Assembly (NCBI GenBank): GCA_030761205.1
Contig: JAULJL010000047.1
Span: 4,835,622-4,899,621 of the forward strand
DNA length: 64,000 nucleotides
Reading direction: 5' to 3'
From: Fremontodendron californicum
Taxonomy: Eukaryota; Streptophyta; Magnoliopsida; Malvales; Malvaceae
Shown one piece after another: positions 33,632 to 45,012 of this stretch. Below the pieces are notes generated by a model, which was given only the letters and a program-made list of their open reading frames with translations, did no database searches and was not told the origin of the DNA. The position numbers and the translations under genes were made by a program. Every line of letters starts with the position of its first letter. Position 1 is the first letter of the stretch.

Positions 33632-35650
33632 TGATGCACCCAAAAGAGTGTATCTTATTTAACCTTGCACTAAAAAGATCAATTGTAAGTATAGTAGTTA
33701 GCAAGGGTCGAGTCCTCAGGGATTGGGTTTTAGTTTATAAGTTGATAGTTTAAAACTTAAATTCAAGAACAATAAAAGAAAAGGGGTTTTTGAAGCTAGA
33801 TTTAAACTAAAGTAAATAATAAGAATAAGATGCAAGGCGGTATAACCAGCCAATAAAAATATATATACTAAATTAGGCGATATAACCAGCCAATAAAAAT
33901 ATATATACTAAATTAGGCGGTATAACCAGCCAATAAAAATAAAACAAAATTAATATACAAATTAGGCGGTATAACCAGCCAATAAAAATAAATATACTTT
34001 TAAAAATAAGCAAACTAGAAAAGTAAGAAAACAAGTAAGAAGAATCAAAAATGAAAAATATGGTTAAGGTTTCATTCTCCACCACTAGACATCATTAAGA
34101 ATCAATTTCAGATCTATCAATATCAACCAACTATCAAAGTTAACAACCGTAGATAACAACAAGCTCTGTTATCCCAATCTATCCTTAGTTTGTCGTTAAA
34201 TAGAACAAGCTCTCTATTTAATCTCTAACCATCAAACAACCTAGAATAAGCTCTCTAGATTCAATTTAATGGCAGCTTTATGATGAGAAAGATAGGTTGA
34301 TCTAAGCAACAAACACATAAGCTCGGATTGTTCAATTTAGGTTATGTTCCACTTTGCAATTATTGAAAACTTGACCATAATCATTAATCACAAATTGCCA
34401 CTTATGAATAGGAAATCAAGACAATTACACGGATCAAGACTCCTAAACTAGCAATAGATAATTATCAAGATCTATCTAGTTGTACACCTAAACAAATCAA
34501 GACAACATCATGAACAATTCTTGTAGAAGAACATAAGCAACTTTGATAGAAAATTAATGATAGATAGAATCTGAAAATCAATCACAAAACATGTCTAGGG
34601 CTTTGAAATCACCCTTAACCAAATAGAAGTTTAGCCTAGCATAGGCATTATAAACATAAAATTAAATAGAATCTAAGAAGAAAATAAAAGAAAGAAAGAA
34701 GAAGAAGAAGAATATTAATTATCCAACCTCTTGCTCTTTCTAAAGAAAAAGAAAACTAGAGAAAAGAAAGAAGAAGAAAACTTAGAGAATTTTGTTAAAA
34801 TGGCTAATATCCTACCAATCTCCAATATGATCCCTTACAATCATCCAAGGCCCTCTATTTATACACATTTTGGAGGGCTAAATGACAAGAGACAAGCTTT
34901 ACAAATTTCAAAGGTAGGTATATGACGATTTTGATCAGCCAATTTGATGGTCGATTTCGTCAATATTGGAGGCCTGATCTGATCACATGGTCTTCTAGAA
35001 AAAGGTTCCCCTATCAGTTACGGAACCATAGCCGTTGGAATCAGCTCATTTGCGGATGTGGTTAAGCAGATATGGGCAAAATACGAAAACATGTCAGCAC
35101 AGATGTCATTACACATCAGCCACCTTGATGGTCGATTTATTCAATATTGGAGGCCTGATCTGATCACATGGTCTTCTATACAAAGGTTCCCCTATCAGTT
35201 ACAGAACCATAGCCATTGGAATCAGCTCCTTTGCTGATGCGGATAAGAAGATACGGGCATAATACGAAAACATGTCAGCACAGACGTCATTGCACATCAG
35301 CCAACTTGATGGTCGATTTCGCTAGGGAAAACGACTCCGTTTTAAGAAGTGTAAAACATGAAAAAGATAGATATGCCTCTTAGCTTTGCATGGCTACAAA
35401 TTTCAGCCTTATTGCTTCAGTGAAACTCGAGATATAGCTGATATGGCAAAAGGTGTCGGAACTGAAACTGAACTGGATTTGCCCTTAATTCTAGTAATCT
35501 GAAATCACTCAAAGAAACTTGTGAAAAACACCAAAATACATAAAAATATAAAAGATCATAAACACAATTAGACTAAACAATAATAACTCGTATTTGACAC
35601 AAAACATTAATAAAACATAACTAAAAACTATATAATTATACGAGTTATCA
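33632..35650 (-). repeat. E3 3' LTR
   Basis: 2,019 bp, minus orientation, complement begins TGATAACTCG at 35650. It has two U3 units, a TATA box near 34855 and the U5 minisatellite (about 33835-33990). Confidence 0.95.
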
Positions 35651-37774
35651 CACCCCCACACTTAGATTGTTGCTAGTCCCTAGCAACGACTCAATAAAAA
35701 TAAAATAAGAAAATCTAATCTAATCCATTTTCGTAGGAAATCACGGTGGCACTTAGCATGTGACACAAGCCTTTAAACCCCTAGGTGTCCCTAGTGGACG
35801 AGTTTAGTCTCGTGAGGGTTTACTAGAACGATACCCACAAACATTGAAAAACTAAAATATAAATAAACTACATATACTAAAAATATTTACTCCTAATCCT
35901 TTCAATACAAATTAGAGACAATCTTTGAACAAGTCTTTTAAACTAATCAATAGCTTAAAGAATTTCACAAAAAATCAAGCTTGAATGTAAATTGTTTGAG
36001 TTAAGCTAAAATTAACATAACATATCTCAATCAAAATAGTGCATGTTCAAATTTAATCTCAACTTCTCACATGGGATACCCTCATGATTTTCACTCTTTA
36101 AAGTAGTGGTAAAGTGTTTACACTCAATCAGTCTCATGAAAACACTTCTACCATATGCTTGCTTGTCCACCTATTCTCCACTATTTAGATCATACAACTT
36201 CATAAATCAAGAGGTCTTTATTCAAGGTTGTAATGGGGCCAAAGGGTTATAATGTGGTTAAAGAACAAAAGGATAAAGATATCACAAAGGTTCCAAAGAG
36301 TTCATAGAGTTTAGAGACATAATAAGATCATACAAATAAAACTTCTCAAAACTCTTATAAAGCACATAATAACATAGGCTAAATATTCATGTTGAGCCTT
36401 TGCATCATTCTAACCAACTTTGTAACATCTTTTTCTTTACTTTAACTAGAAGTCCAAGAGAAGATATATATATATATTTTTTTTAATATGGGAATGTATT
36501 TGACAATGATCCCTTTCTTTTTCTCTTGACTTTTGCCTCTCTCCTCCCCCACACTTATCTTTCCTTCTAACCCAAATTTTCAACTAAAAATATCCCTTGT
36601 TTTTTTTTTTTTGCAATATGTCTCAAAATATATAATCCATCTTTAGAACAAGGGTAAGGATATAAGTATATTTAGGCTAGGTGTAAGTTGTGGTTACCAA
36701 TAAAACAGCATATTCAATGTAGGCTCAAATTGGCTCACTAGGGGGAATGTTAATAATGGATGGCTGTTTGGCTCTGGTTATAATCCTAATGCCTCTATCA
36801 TATTCATGTTGTCACATGTATCAATATAGTCTCAAACGGTTTAAAGCAAGTTCTGGAGAATCATGTAATCATAAGAGCACTCAAGAAAGAAATTAGATTG
36901 ATTTGTATAATGCATCAATCATTATAGGCTCAAAAACTCACAAGGATGATTATACAAGTCAGATTAAGTCTAAACATGCTTCTTTCTCAATCAACATATC
37001 ATATTAACATTGGCTCATAAAAAGGTTGATATCAAGCTCAATTCTCATGAAAATCTTCTCACTAATAACCAGTTTAGACCTATGCAATTCATATCTCATC
37101 ATTGTATTAAAAAGGAACTAAAACACACTAAAAAATAATAATAATAAAGACTCATAAAAAAAAAAAAATAGTAGATAAAAATAAAAGAAATCCTAAATCA
37201 TTCCCCCCACACTTAATTCTTACATTGTCCTCAATGTAAGTCTATTAAACCAAATGAAAGAATCATGTGTAAGAGAAAAGAACTAATAACATAAGAATAG
37301 GAACAACTAAGACTCAAAACAAAACAAACTCATGCAACCTAAATAATCCTAAAATACTAAACAAAAATTAACAAGTAAACATAAAAAGATTAAAATCAAA
37401 CTGACAAGGTATGTCTCAAGTCTCCCTTACTCAGACCTTGTTCAGAATGAATACTTCTAAATTGCTTAAAATATAACAAACCCTTTTTTTTTTTTTTTTT
37501 TTTTTTTTGAAAAGAAGAAATCAAACTGACAAGGTATGTCTCAAGTCTCCCTTACTCAGACCTTGTTCAGAATGAATACTTCTAAATTGCTTAAAACACA
37601 ACAAACTTTTTTTTTTTTTTTTTTAAATTAGCAAAATATGTCTCTTACCCCCTACTAAAATATGACATTGTCCCCAATGTCAAATTTTAAAGGTAGAATT
37701 TAGGAGATATTACCTGCAGAGGTTGCTAACCACTTATTATAACTGAGACACAACAAACAAAATGTTAGATAATG
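35651..37774 (-). other. E3 PPT and 3' noncoding region
   Basis: The PPT is the complement of 35651-35663. Above it the region mirrors E1/E2: hairpin and G-tract (complement about 37203-37245), two T-tracts that are A-tracts on the element strand (about 37483-37508 and 37607-37624) with the 97-bp repeat units, and the GACATTGGGGACAATGTC hairpin just after LOG (about 37664-37681). No gene. Confidence 0.65.
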
Positions 37775-38422
37775 TCACAAAGACAAAGTGCAGTCCACTC
37801 CTTGCTCGTCCATATCTCTTTTTCTTTTTCCGAGCGTTTGCGAAACAACCGTAGCAGATAAACACTCATAAGCTTGGAGCTTTTTGAGTAAATCTTCAAT
37901 GGTTGTAGCAGAAATTATGGTTCTCCTTGCCTCTGAAAACATGAATCCATTATCCACAGCATTATCTAAATATGAAAGCAAATTACTAAAATAACCATTA
38001 ATATTAAGCAAACCAATGGGTTTCTTATTTGTGACCAAAGATGACCAAGAAGCCACGCAAGCTATTTCTTCCAATGTACCCAGACCTCCTGGTAAAGCAA
38101 TGAATGCATCGGCAGAATGGTACATGATTGTTATCCGTTCAGGGACACTCCAGACTTGTATTTCCTTACCCACGGTAGGTCCACAAAAACTTGTGAATAG
38201 TTTTGGCACGACTCCTAGAACTGGACTTCCTCCGGCGTGTGCTGCTGTAGCGACTGCTCCCATTAAACCCGTACTACCGCCTGCATAAATCAACTGGATC
38301 TTTTGTTGGGCAAGTATTACTCCAACTCTTATGGCTTCATCAGCGAATATGTTATTTTTCCCTGGATAAGCACCTCCAAAGACACAAATTTTTTTAATGC
38401 GTTGGGACGAAGTACTTTCCAT
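37775..38422 (-). CDS. E3 LOG-like cytokinin riboside 5'-monophosphate phosphoribohydrolase
   Basis: Intact 215-residue frame, the usual LOG length, without introns although host LOG genes are typically intron-rich. By family, LOG hydrolyses the N-glycosidic bond of cytokinin nucleotides to release active cytokinin in the cytosol or nucleus. Visible motifs: KKICVFGG (10-17), Y-A-GGSTGLMG (46-55), the Arg of PER (96) and PGGLGTLEE (111-119), then KPIGLLNINGYF and a C-terminal basic KRKRD (199-203). G47 of the usual YGGGS is Ala here, which could weaken phosphate binding; E2 and E4 keep Gly. The start is the ATG after the acceptor-like TTTCAG. It lies 275 bp after CRP on the element strand. Confidence 0.85.
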   Translation of the reverse strand: MESTSSQRIKKICVFGGAYPGKNNIFADEAIRVGVILAQQKIQLIYAGGSTGLMGAVATAAHAGGSPVLGVVPKLFTSFCGPTVGKEIQVWSVPERITIMYHSADAFIALPGGLGTLEEIACVASWSSLVTNKKPIGLLNINGYFSNLLSYLDNAVDNGFMFSEARRTIISATTIEDLLKKLQAYECLSATVVSQTLGKRKRDMDEQGVDCTLSL

Positions 38423-38697
38423 TTTTTTTTCTTTTTCGAGTGCCTGAAAGAGAATGAGTACATGGTGTAATATATAGAGGACTGAGTAGTGAATCAGACA
38501 AGAGTAATAATGTCGTCGAAAGTGTATCTGACATGTCAGAAGAAAATGTTAACCTAACAAAAGATTTTTGCGTGATTTCAGGAAGAAAATCAAAAAGAGA
38601 AGAAAAATCAACCGTAAAAGTCAAGAGTAATAGTGTCGCCGAAAGTGTATTTGGCATCTTCCTCTGGTTTTACGTCCAGAAATGGCTTAAACGCCTT

Positions 38698-39234
38698 CTA
38701 TGAGTCGAGGATATGCTTCCCATCCAGTTTTCTTACAAGCTGGCAAACAGGGTCTTTTAACATCAGATTCCCAAGATGTTGCCATTCCCTTTGGAATTGC
38801 GGCCATAAATCAAGAATTTCTCTTTGTACGTCTCCACTAGGATGCGTCTCAAGAGAAAGTTGGATATTACCCAAATTCTCCTTACTCAGTCCATCTTTAA
38901 TGAATTCAATTTTATCATCTCGATTAGAGGACGGAATCCCAATATAACGACATTTACCGTTACACGTCCATCGTGCACATTTGTGGCAGTTTGAACTCAT
39001 GCGCTTTGCTCGTCGCTTCTTTGCAAAAGTGCTTCTACCTGTACCTGGTAAATGCAAAACAGGAAGATATTCATCTTCACGTACCTTGGCTTCAATTATC
39101 CAACGTATGTCTTCAGGAATCCGTTTGTGCATAAGCATTCTTAATCTTTCAATTCGAACTTGGTAAAGCTTCAGTAAAATATTTCGAGGAAAAGGAGGAA
39201 ATTGTTTCTGCAATCTTGTGAGAATATCATCCAT
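38698..39234 (-). CDS. E3 CRP: basic cysteine-rich protein (intact)
   Basis: 178 residues, the same length and Cys cluster (CHKCARWTCNGKC) as the E2 and E4 copies; substitutions include R11Q and S97Y (CRYIG for CRSIG). The basic patch RSTFAKKRRAKR is unchanged. The upstream pyrimidine tract with CAG is present but shorter than in E2. The DNA between this gene and LOG differs from all other copies: after GAGGAAGATG the element strand runs into a short copy of the CACTTTCGGCGACA block, replacing the usual roughly 130-bp spacer. Product role as for the E2 copy: probable nucleic-acid binding, virus-NABP-like, unproven. Confidence 0.6.
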   Translation of the reverse strand: MDDILTRLQKQFPPFPRNILLKLYQVRIERLRMLMHKRIPEDIRWIIEAKVREDEYLPVLHLPGTGRSTFAKKRRAKRMSSNCHKCARWTCNGKCRYIGIPSSNRDDKIEFIKDGLSKENLGNIQLSLETHPSGDVQREILDLWPQFQREWQHLGNLMLKDPVCQLVRKLDGKHILDS

Positions 39235-39710
39235 CCTGAAAAAAATTGAAAGAGAAATTTATATACAATATCAGTTTTATGGGTAGCTGATGGAACCGAC
39301 TTAAATAATCACGGAGTACCGTTATCCGCCATTTAACCGGGGTTAAAAAAAATTATATTTACATCTAGTTATTTTCAAAACAAGGATCAGAAAGAAAAAC
39401 AACATAAAAAGACTCAAAAACAAAACACTCTAAATAAAATCCTAAATTCTTCCCCCCACACATAATTCTTACATTGTCATTAATGTAATGCTATTAATCC
39501 CAAATGAAAGAATCATGTGTAAGTGAAAAGAACTAATAAACAAAATAAACTTATGCAGCCTAAATGAACTTAGAAACACTAAACACAATTAGCAAAGAAA
39601 CATAAAAAAAAGATAAAGAAAAAGAGAGCAAATCTGAGGATGGCAGTTTGGCAATGCTTTCACTAATTAGGCTGCCTCCCCCAATTAGCACTTGATTGAT
39701 TGTTTCCAGT
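39235..39710 (-). other. E3 spacer between gag-like and CRP
   Basis: On the element strand it holds ACATTAATGACAATGT (a hairpin with two changed loop bases) followed by TGTGTGGGGGGAAG, then the conserved leader block and pyrimidine tract in front of CRP. No gene. Confidence 0.6.
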
Positions 39711-40476
39711 CTAGCCAATTCCCCTTCTTGGCTTTTTAGGATCTTTTGGCTTAGACATGAAACTTCTCGGATTTTTGCGTTTTGGAGGAAGTTTTCTTTG
39801 CAAAACAGCCAATGCATTCTCCCCCACACGTATTGTTTCATCATTCTTGGTGGGGTATAGCTCTTTGAGGAATTGTGCATATCTTGGTACTTGTCTAATG
39901 GCGTCCACAAGCAAGCTGTTTAAGGTTTCCAAAAATTGTTGTACATGTTCCTCCTTCTTGGACTTTGTAAATCTGCTAGGAAAACGTGGAGAAGGAACAT
40001 TAGTAGAAATAAGAACCTTAAAAGCTACCTGAGGTGTCAAAGTACTCTCATTTTGAATGGTGGCTTCATTATCCTCAAGAAGTGAATCCATCTTTGGTTT
40101 TGTCTCATCCTCATCTTGTTCCTCATTTCTCAAGGTCACAATAGTAGCATTCTCCTTTGGGAAAATCACCGTTTGGGAAGGGAGTGCTAGAGATCTTTCT
40201 GCTACTAATTCCACCATACTACTAGCCAATAGGCTCATTTGCCTTTCCAAACTCTGGATGCTTGCCCTTGTTTCCTGTTGAAATTGCAAAGTATCAGTAA
40301 CAAGAGAATGTACAAGATCTTCTAAATAAGTACCTGAGTTTTGAATCATATGTGGTGGTTGAAAAAGATCTGGTTCTTGAGACCATGATTGATTGAAGCT
40401 AGATGGATGAGTGTAATTGGCATAAGGATCTACTTCTTGGTAATTTTTCGAGTAGCCATAATTAGTATGATCCCAC
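39711..40476 (-). pseudogene. E3 gag-like gene, 3' part (split by E4)
   Basis: It continues the frame begun at 49895-49718. Joined across E4 with one target copy removed, the lengths 178 and 761 sum to 939 bp, identical to the intact genes in E4 and Y-side E5, so it was open when E4 inserted. Content: SQEPDLFQPPHM, QNSGTYLEDLV, a coiled-coil-prone stretch FQQETRASIQSLERQ, and the KRKNPRSF...KKPRRGIG tail. These match the C-terminal part of the E2 Gag (QNSGTSLEDLV, FQQETKTSI). No capsid or knuckle. Confidence 0.8.
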
Positions 40477-40837
40477 TGATAACTCGTATAATTATATAGT
40501 TTTTAGTTATGTTTTATTATTGTTTTGTGTCAAATACGAGTTATTATTGTTTAGTCTAATTGTGTTTAAGATCTTTTAGATTTTTATGTAATTTGGTGTT
40601 TTTCACAAGTTTCTTTGAGTGATTTCAGATAACAAGAATTAAGGGCAAATCCAGTTCAGTTCCAGTTCCGACACATTTTGCCATATCAGCTATATCTGGA
40701 GTTTCACTGAAGCAATAAGGCTGAAATTTGTAGCCGTGCAAATCTAAGAGGCATGTCTATCTTTTTCATGTTTTATACTTCTTGAAACGGAGTCGTTTTC
40801 CCTAGCGAAATCGACCATCAAGTTGGCTGATGTGCAA

Positions 40838-41026
40838 TGACGTCTGTGCTGACCTGTTTTCGTATTTTGCCCATATCTGCTTATCCACATCAGCAAATGA
40901 GCTGATTCTAATGGCTATGGATCCGTAACTGATACGGGAACCTTTGTCTAGAAGACCATATGATCAGATCAGGCCTCTAATATTGACGAAATCGACCATC
41001 AAGTTGGCTGATGTGCAATGACGTCT
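40838..41026 (+). promoter_or_regulatory. Paired TGACGTCT sites in E4 U3
   Basis: Identical context GTGCAATGACGTCTGTGCTGAC occurs in both U3 units, 181 bp apart. TGACG words are bound by TGA-class bZIP factors that respond to salicylate and stress, so defence-responsive expression is a reasonable hypothesis, nothing more. Confidence 0.35.
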
Positions 41027-41304
41027 GTGCTGACATGTTTTCGTATTTTGCCCATATCTGCTTATCCACATCAGCAAATGAGCTGATTCCAACGGCTATG
41101 GATCCGTAACTGATAGGGGAACCTTTTTCTAGAAGACCATGTGATCATATCAGGCCTCCAACATTGACGAAATCGACCATCAAGTTGGATGATCAAAATT
41201 GTCATACAATATGACGAAAATTGTTAGAAAAATTCACCCACCTATTATACCTACCTTTGAAATTTGTAAAGCTTGTCTCTTGTCATTTAGCCTTCCAAAA
41301 TGTG

Positions 41305-41312
41305 TATAAATA
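41305..41312 (+). promoter_or_regulatory. TATA box of the E4 5' LTR
   Basis: TATAAATA followed by GAGGGCC, upstream of the CTT-rich leader. Confidence 0.65.
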
Positions 41313-42497
41313 GAGGGCCTTGGATGATTGTAGAGGATCATATTGGAGATTGGTAGGATATTAGCCATTTTAACAAAATTCTCTAAGTTTTCTTCTTCTT
41401 TCTTTTCTCTAGTTTTCTTTTTATTTAGAAAGAGCAAGAGGTTGGATAATTAATATTCTTCTTCTTCTTCTTTCTTTCTTTTATTTTCTTCTTATATTCT
41501 ATTTAATTTTATGTTTATAATGCCTATGCTAGGCTAAACTTCTATTTGGTTAAGGGTGATTTCAAAGCCCTAGACTTGTTTTGTGATTGATTTTCAGATT
41601 CTATCTATCATTAATTTTCTATCAAAGTTGCTTATGTTCTTCTACAAGAATTGTTCATGATGTTGTCTTGATTTATTTAGGTGTACAACTAGATAGATCT
41701 TGATAATTATCTATTGCTAGTTTAGGAGTCTTGATCCGTGTAATTGTCTTGATTTCCTATTCATAAGTGGCAATTTGTGATTAATGATTATGGTCAAGTT
41801 TTCAATAATTGCAAAGTGGAACATAACCTAAGTTGAACAATCCGAGCTTATGTGTTTGTTGCTTAGATCAACCTATCTTTCTCATCATAAAGCTGCCATT
41901 AAATTGAATTTAGAGAGCTTATTCTAGGTTGTTTAATGGTTAGAGATTAAATAGAGAGCTTGTTCTATTTAACGACAAACTAAGGAAAGATTGGGGTAAC
42001 AGAGCTTGTTGCTATCTACGGTTGTTAACTTTGATAGTTGGTTGATATTGATAGATCTGAAATTGATTCTTAATGATGTCTAGTGGTGGAGAATGAAACC
42101 TTAACCATATTTTTCATATTTGATTCTTCTTACTTACTTGTTTTCTTACTTTTCTAGTTTGCTTATTTTTAAAAGTATATTTATTTTTATTGGCTGGTTA
42201 TACCGCCTAATTTAGTATATATATTTTTATTGGCTGGTTATACCGCCTAATTTAGTATATATATTTTTATTGGCTGGTTATACCGCCTTGCATCTTATTC
42301 TTATTATTTACTTTAGTTTAAATCTGATTTCAAAAACCCCTTTTCTTTTATTGTTCTTGAATTTAAGTTTTAAACTATCAACTTATAAACTAAAACCCAA
42401 TCCCTGAGGACTCGACCCTTGCTAACTACTATACTTACAATTGATCTTTTTAGTGCAAGGTTAAATAAGATACACTCTTTTGGGTGCATCAAATTTT

Positions 42498-42515
42498 TGG
42501 CGCCGTTGCCGGGGA
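42498..42515 (+). other. E4 primer-binding site (tRNA-Asp)
   Basis: TGGCGCCGTTGCCGGGGA, perfect, six bases after the LTR. Confidence 0.92.
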
Positions 42516-42631
42516 TTGTTTTCTTTAGTTTATTTGTTACTTGGTTTATTCTTATTTTCAGTTCTAATGAGTTTTATTTTCTTGTACATACGGGTTTTTC
42601 TGATCAAATTTTGAAAAAAAAAAAAAAAACG

Positions 42632-43570
42632 ATGGAATTGAGCAATCTAACACTTGAAGAGTTGGTGGCATACATGAACATGGAGAATCAACAAGCCAAT
42701 CTCACCTTCCCAGTTCAACAATTGGCCATGGGAGGATGTCAAGGCCATCAAGTGTTCCAAGACCAACAGTATGATCATTACTCAAACACTTACCATGAGG
42801 GATGGTGGGATCATACTAATTATGGCTACTCGAAAAATTACCAAGAAGTAGATCTTTATGCCAATTACACTCATCCATCTAGCTTCAATCAATCATGGTC
42901 CCAAGAACCAGATCTTTTTCAACCACCACATATGACTCAAAACTCAGGTACTTCTTTAGAAGATCTTGTCTATTCTCTTGTTACTGATACATTGCAATTT
43001 CAACAGGAAACAAGGGCAAGCATCCAGAGTTTGGAAAAGCAAATGATCCAATTGACTAGTAGTATGGTGGGATGGGTAGCACAAAGATCTGAAGAACTCC
43101 CTGCCCAAACAATGATTAACCCAAAGGAGAATACTACTATTGTGACCTTGAGGAATGAGGAACAAGATGAGGATGAGACAAAATTAGAGATGAATTCTAT
43201 TCTTGAGGATAATGAAGCCAATGATCCAAATAAGAGTATTTCAGCACCTGAGGTAACGTTTGAGATTCCAATTTTTACTAATGTTTCTTCTCCACCTTTT
43301 CCTAGTAGATTCGCAAAGTTCAAGGAGGATGAACATGAACAAGACACGCTGGAAACCTTAAACAGTTTGTTTGTGGATGTCATTCAACAAGTACCAAAAG
43401 ATGCATCATTCCTCGATGAGATATGCACCACCAAGGATGATGGAATAATACTTGTAATGGAGAATACATCCACTGTTGTGCAAAGAAAGCTACCTCTCAA
43501 ACGCATAAATTTGGAAAATTTCATGTATGAGCCTGACAAGCGTAAAAAGCCAAGAAGGGGTGTTGGTTAG
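42632..43570 (+). CDS. Gag-derived 312-residue protein of non-autonomous elements
   Basis: Open frame of 312 residues. The start MELSNLTLEELVAYMN is not found in E2 Gag; I chose this ATG over an in-frame extension that begins inside the LTR, because it follows the leader and is shared by E3 and E5. From about residue 25 (PVQQLAMGG) it follows the E2 Gag C-terminal half (SNTYHEGWWDH against SNTYNPGWRDH, QNSGTSLEDLV, FQQET) with the CCHC knuckle removed. It ends KPRRGVG where protease would begin. The capsid region, knuckle, protease and pol are absent. It may be a packaging or RNA-binding adaptor, or simply retained; the same length in three elements suggests constraint. Confidence 0.7.
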   Translation: MELSNLTLEELVAYMNMENQQANLTFPVQQLAMGGCQGHQVFQDQQYDHYSNTYHEGWWDHTNYGYSKNYQEVDLYANYTHPSSFNQSWSQEPDLFQPPHMTQNSGTSLEDLVYSLVTDTLQFQQETRASIQSLEKQMIQLTSSMVGWVAQRSEELPAQTMINPKENTTIVTLRNEEQDEDETKLEMNSILEDNEANDPNKSISAPEVTFEIPIFTNVSSPPFPSRFAKFKEDEHEQDTLETLNSLFVDVIQQVPKDASFLDEICTTKDDGIILVMENTSTVVQRKLPLKRINLENFMYEPDKRKKPRRGVG

Positions 43571-44113
43571 ATTCAAAACACTAACTCAAGTGTTAATTGG
43601 GAAGGCAGCCCAATTAAAGATGAAATTGCCAACCTTCCATATTCAGATTTGCTTTCTCTTTCTCTTTCTTTTCCTTTTTTCTTTTATTATTTTTATTGTT
43701 TTTATTTTTATTTCTTATGTTTCTTTGTTAATTGTGTTTACTGTTTTTAAGTTCATTTAGGCTGCATAAGTTTCTTTTGTTTAATAGTTCTTTTCTCTTA
43801 CATATAATTCTTGCATTGGGGGATAATAGCATTACATTAATGACAATGTAAGAATTATGTGTGGGGGGAAGAATTTAGGATTTTATTTAGAGTGTTTTAT
43901 TTTTGAGTCTTTTTATGTTGTTTTTCTTTCTGATCCTTGTTTTGAAAATAACTAGATGTAAATATAATTTTTTTTTTTTAACCCCGGTTAAATGGCGGAT
44001 AACGGTACTCCGTGATTATTTAAATCGGTTCCATCAGCTACCCACAAAACTGATATTGTATATAAATTTCTCTTCCAATTTCTCTTTCATTTTTTTTCAT
44101 TTTTTTTTTCAGG
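43571..44113 (+). other. E4 spacer with hairpin and splice-acceptor-like tract
   Basis: Hairpin ACATTAATGACAATGT at 43834-43849, followed by TGTGTGGGGGGAAG. The block AACCCCGGTTAAATGGCGG near 43980 is conserved in all five cargo elements. A pyrimidine run ends TTTTTCAG with AG at 44111-44112, one base before the CRP ATG. No gene. Confidence 0.6.
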
Positions 44114-44650
44114 ATGGATGATATTCTCACAAGATTGCATAAACGATTTCCTCCTTTTCCTCGAAATATTTTACTGAAGCTTTACCAAGTTCGACTTGAA
44201 AGATTAAGAATGCTTATGCACAAAGGGATTCCTGACGACATACGTTGGATAATTGAAGCCAAGGTACGTGAAGATGAATATCTTCCTGTTTTGCATTTAC
44301 CAGGTACAGGTAGAAGCACTTTTGCAAAGAAGCGACGAGCAAAGCGCATGAGTTCAAATTGCCACAAATGTGCACGATGGACGTGTAATGGTAAATGTCG
44401 TTCTATTGGGATTCCGTCCTCTAATCGAGATAATAAAATTGAATTCATTAAGGATGGACTGAGTAAGGAGAATTTGGGTAATATCCAACTTTCTCTTGAG
44501 ACGCATCCTAGTGGAGACGTACAAAGAGAAATTCTTGATTTATGGCCGCAATTCCAAAGGGAATGGCAACATCTTGGGAATCTGATGTTAAAAGACCCTG
44601 TTTGCCAGCTTGTAAGAAAACTGGATGGGAAGCATATCCTCGACTCATAG
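44114..44650 (+). CDS. E4 CRP: basic cysteine-rich protein (intact)
   Basis: 178 residues, intact; Q9H and D105N are private changes. The basic patch RSTFAKKRRAKR (67-78), cluster C83, C86, C91, C95 and the tail LVRKLDGKHILDS are unchanged. The product is small, basic, soluble and probably binds nucleic acid through the Cys cluster. Similarity of layout to the carlavirus-type NABP and silencing-suppressor family is the best lead for function. Alternatives are a plant zinc-finger fragment or a novel retroelement accessory protein. LOG follows 362 bp downstream on the same strand. Confidence 0.6.
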   Translation: MDDILTRLHKRFPPFPRNILLKLYQVRLERLRMLMHKGIPDDIRWIIEAKVREDEYLPVLHLPGTGRSTFAKKRRAKRMSSNCHKCARWTCNGKCRSIGIPSSNRDNKIEFIKDGLSKENLGNIQLSLETHPSGDVQREILDLWPQFQREWQHLGNLMLKDPVCQLVRKLDGKHILDS

Positions 44651-45012
44651 AAGGCGTTTAAGCCGTTTCTGGACGTAAAACCAGAGGAAGATGTGAGCCA
44701 CAATCACAACTACAATAAATGACTTCTCAGCTTTTGGTTTGATTTGCAATAACTTTATTTTGGTTTAATTTACGTGTTGTTCGATTTGTGTAATTATTCT
44801 TGTTTTTTTTTATTTGTCTTTTACGGTTGATTTTTTCTTCTCTTTTTGATTTTCTTCCTGAAATCACGCAAAAAATCTTTTGTTAGGTTAACATTTTCTT
44901 CTGACAGGTCAGATACACTTTCGGCGACATTATTACTCTTGTCTGATTCACTACTCAGTCCTCTATATATTACACCATGTACTCATTCTCTTTCAGGCAC
45001 TCGAAAAAAAAA

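Larger units (their letters stand above)
40477..42491 (+). repeat. E4 5' LTR
   Basis: 2,015 bp, TGATAACTCG to GGTGCATCA. U3 has two tandem units, each with TGACGTCT (40838-40845, 41019-41026). TATA box at 41305-41312. U5 has three minisatellite copies, one fewer than E2. Confidence 0.95.

Noticed and set aside
36465..36485. TA and T microsatellites, A-tracts and the TTA run near 62219.
   Set aside because: Ordinary low-complexity sequence in AT-rich retroelement DNA; only the A-tracts behind LOG have a position worth noting.
42419..42631. N-terminal extension of the E4 gag-like frame back into the LTR (and the same at 58557 in E5).
   Set aside because: It starts within U5 and crosses the PBS; the ATG at 42632 is shared by E3, E4 and E5 and follows the leader.
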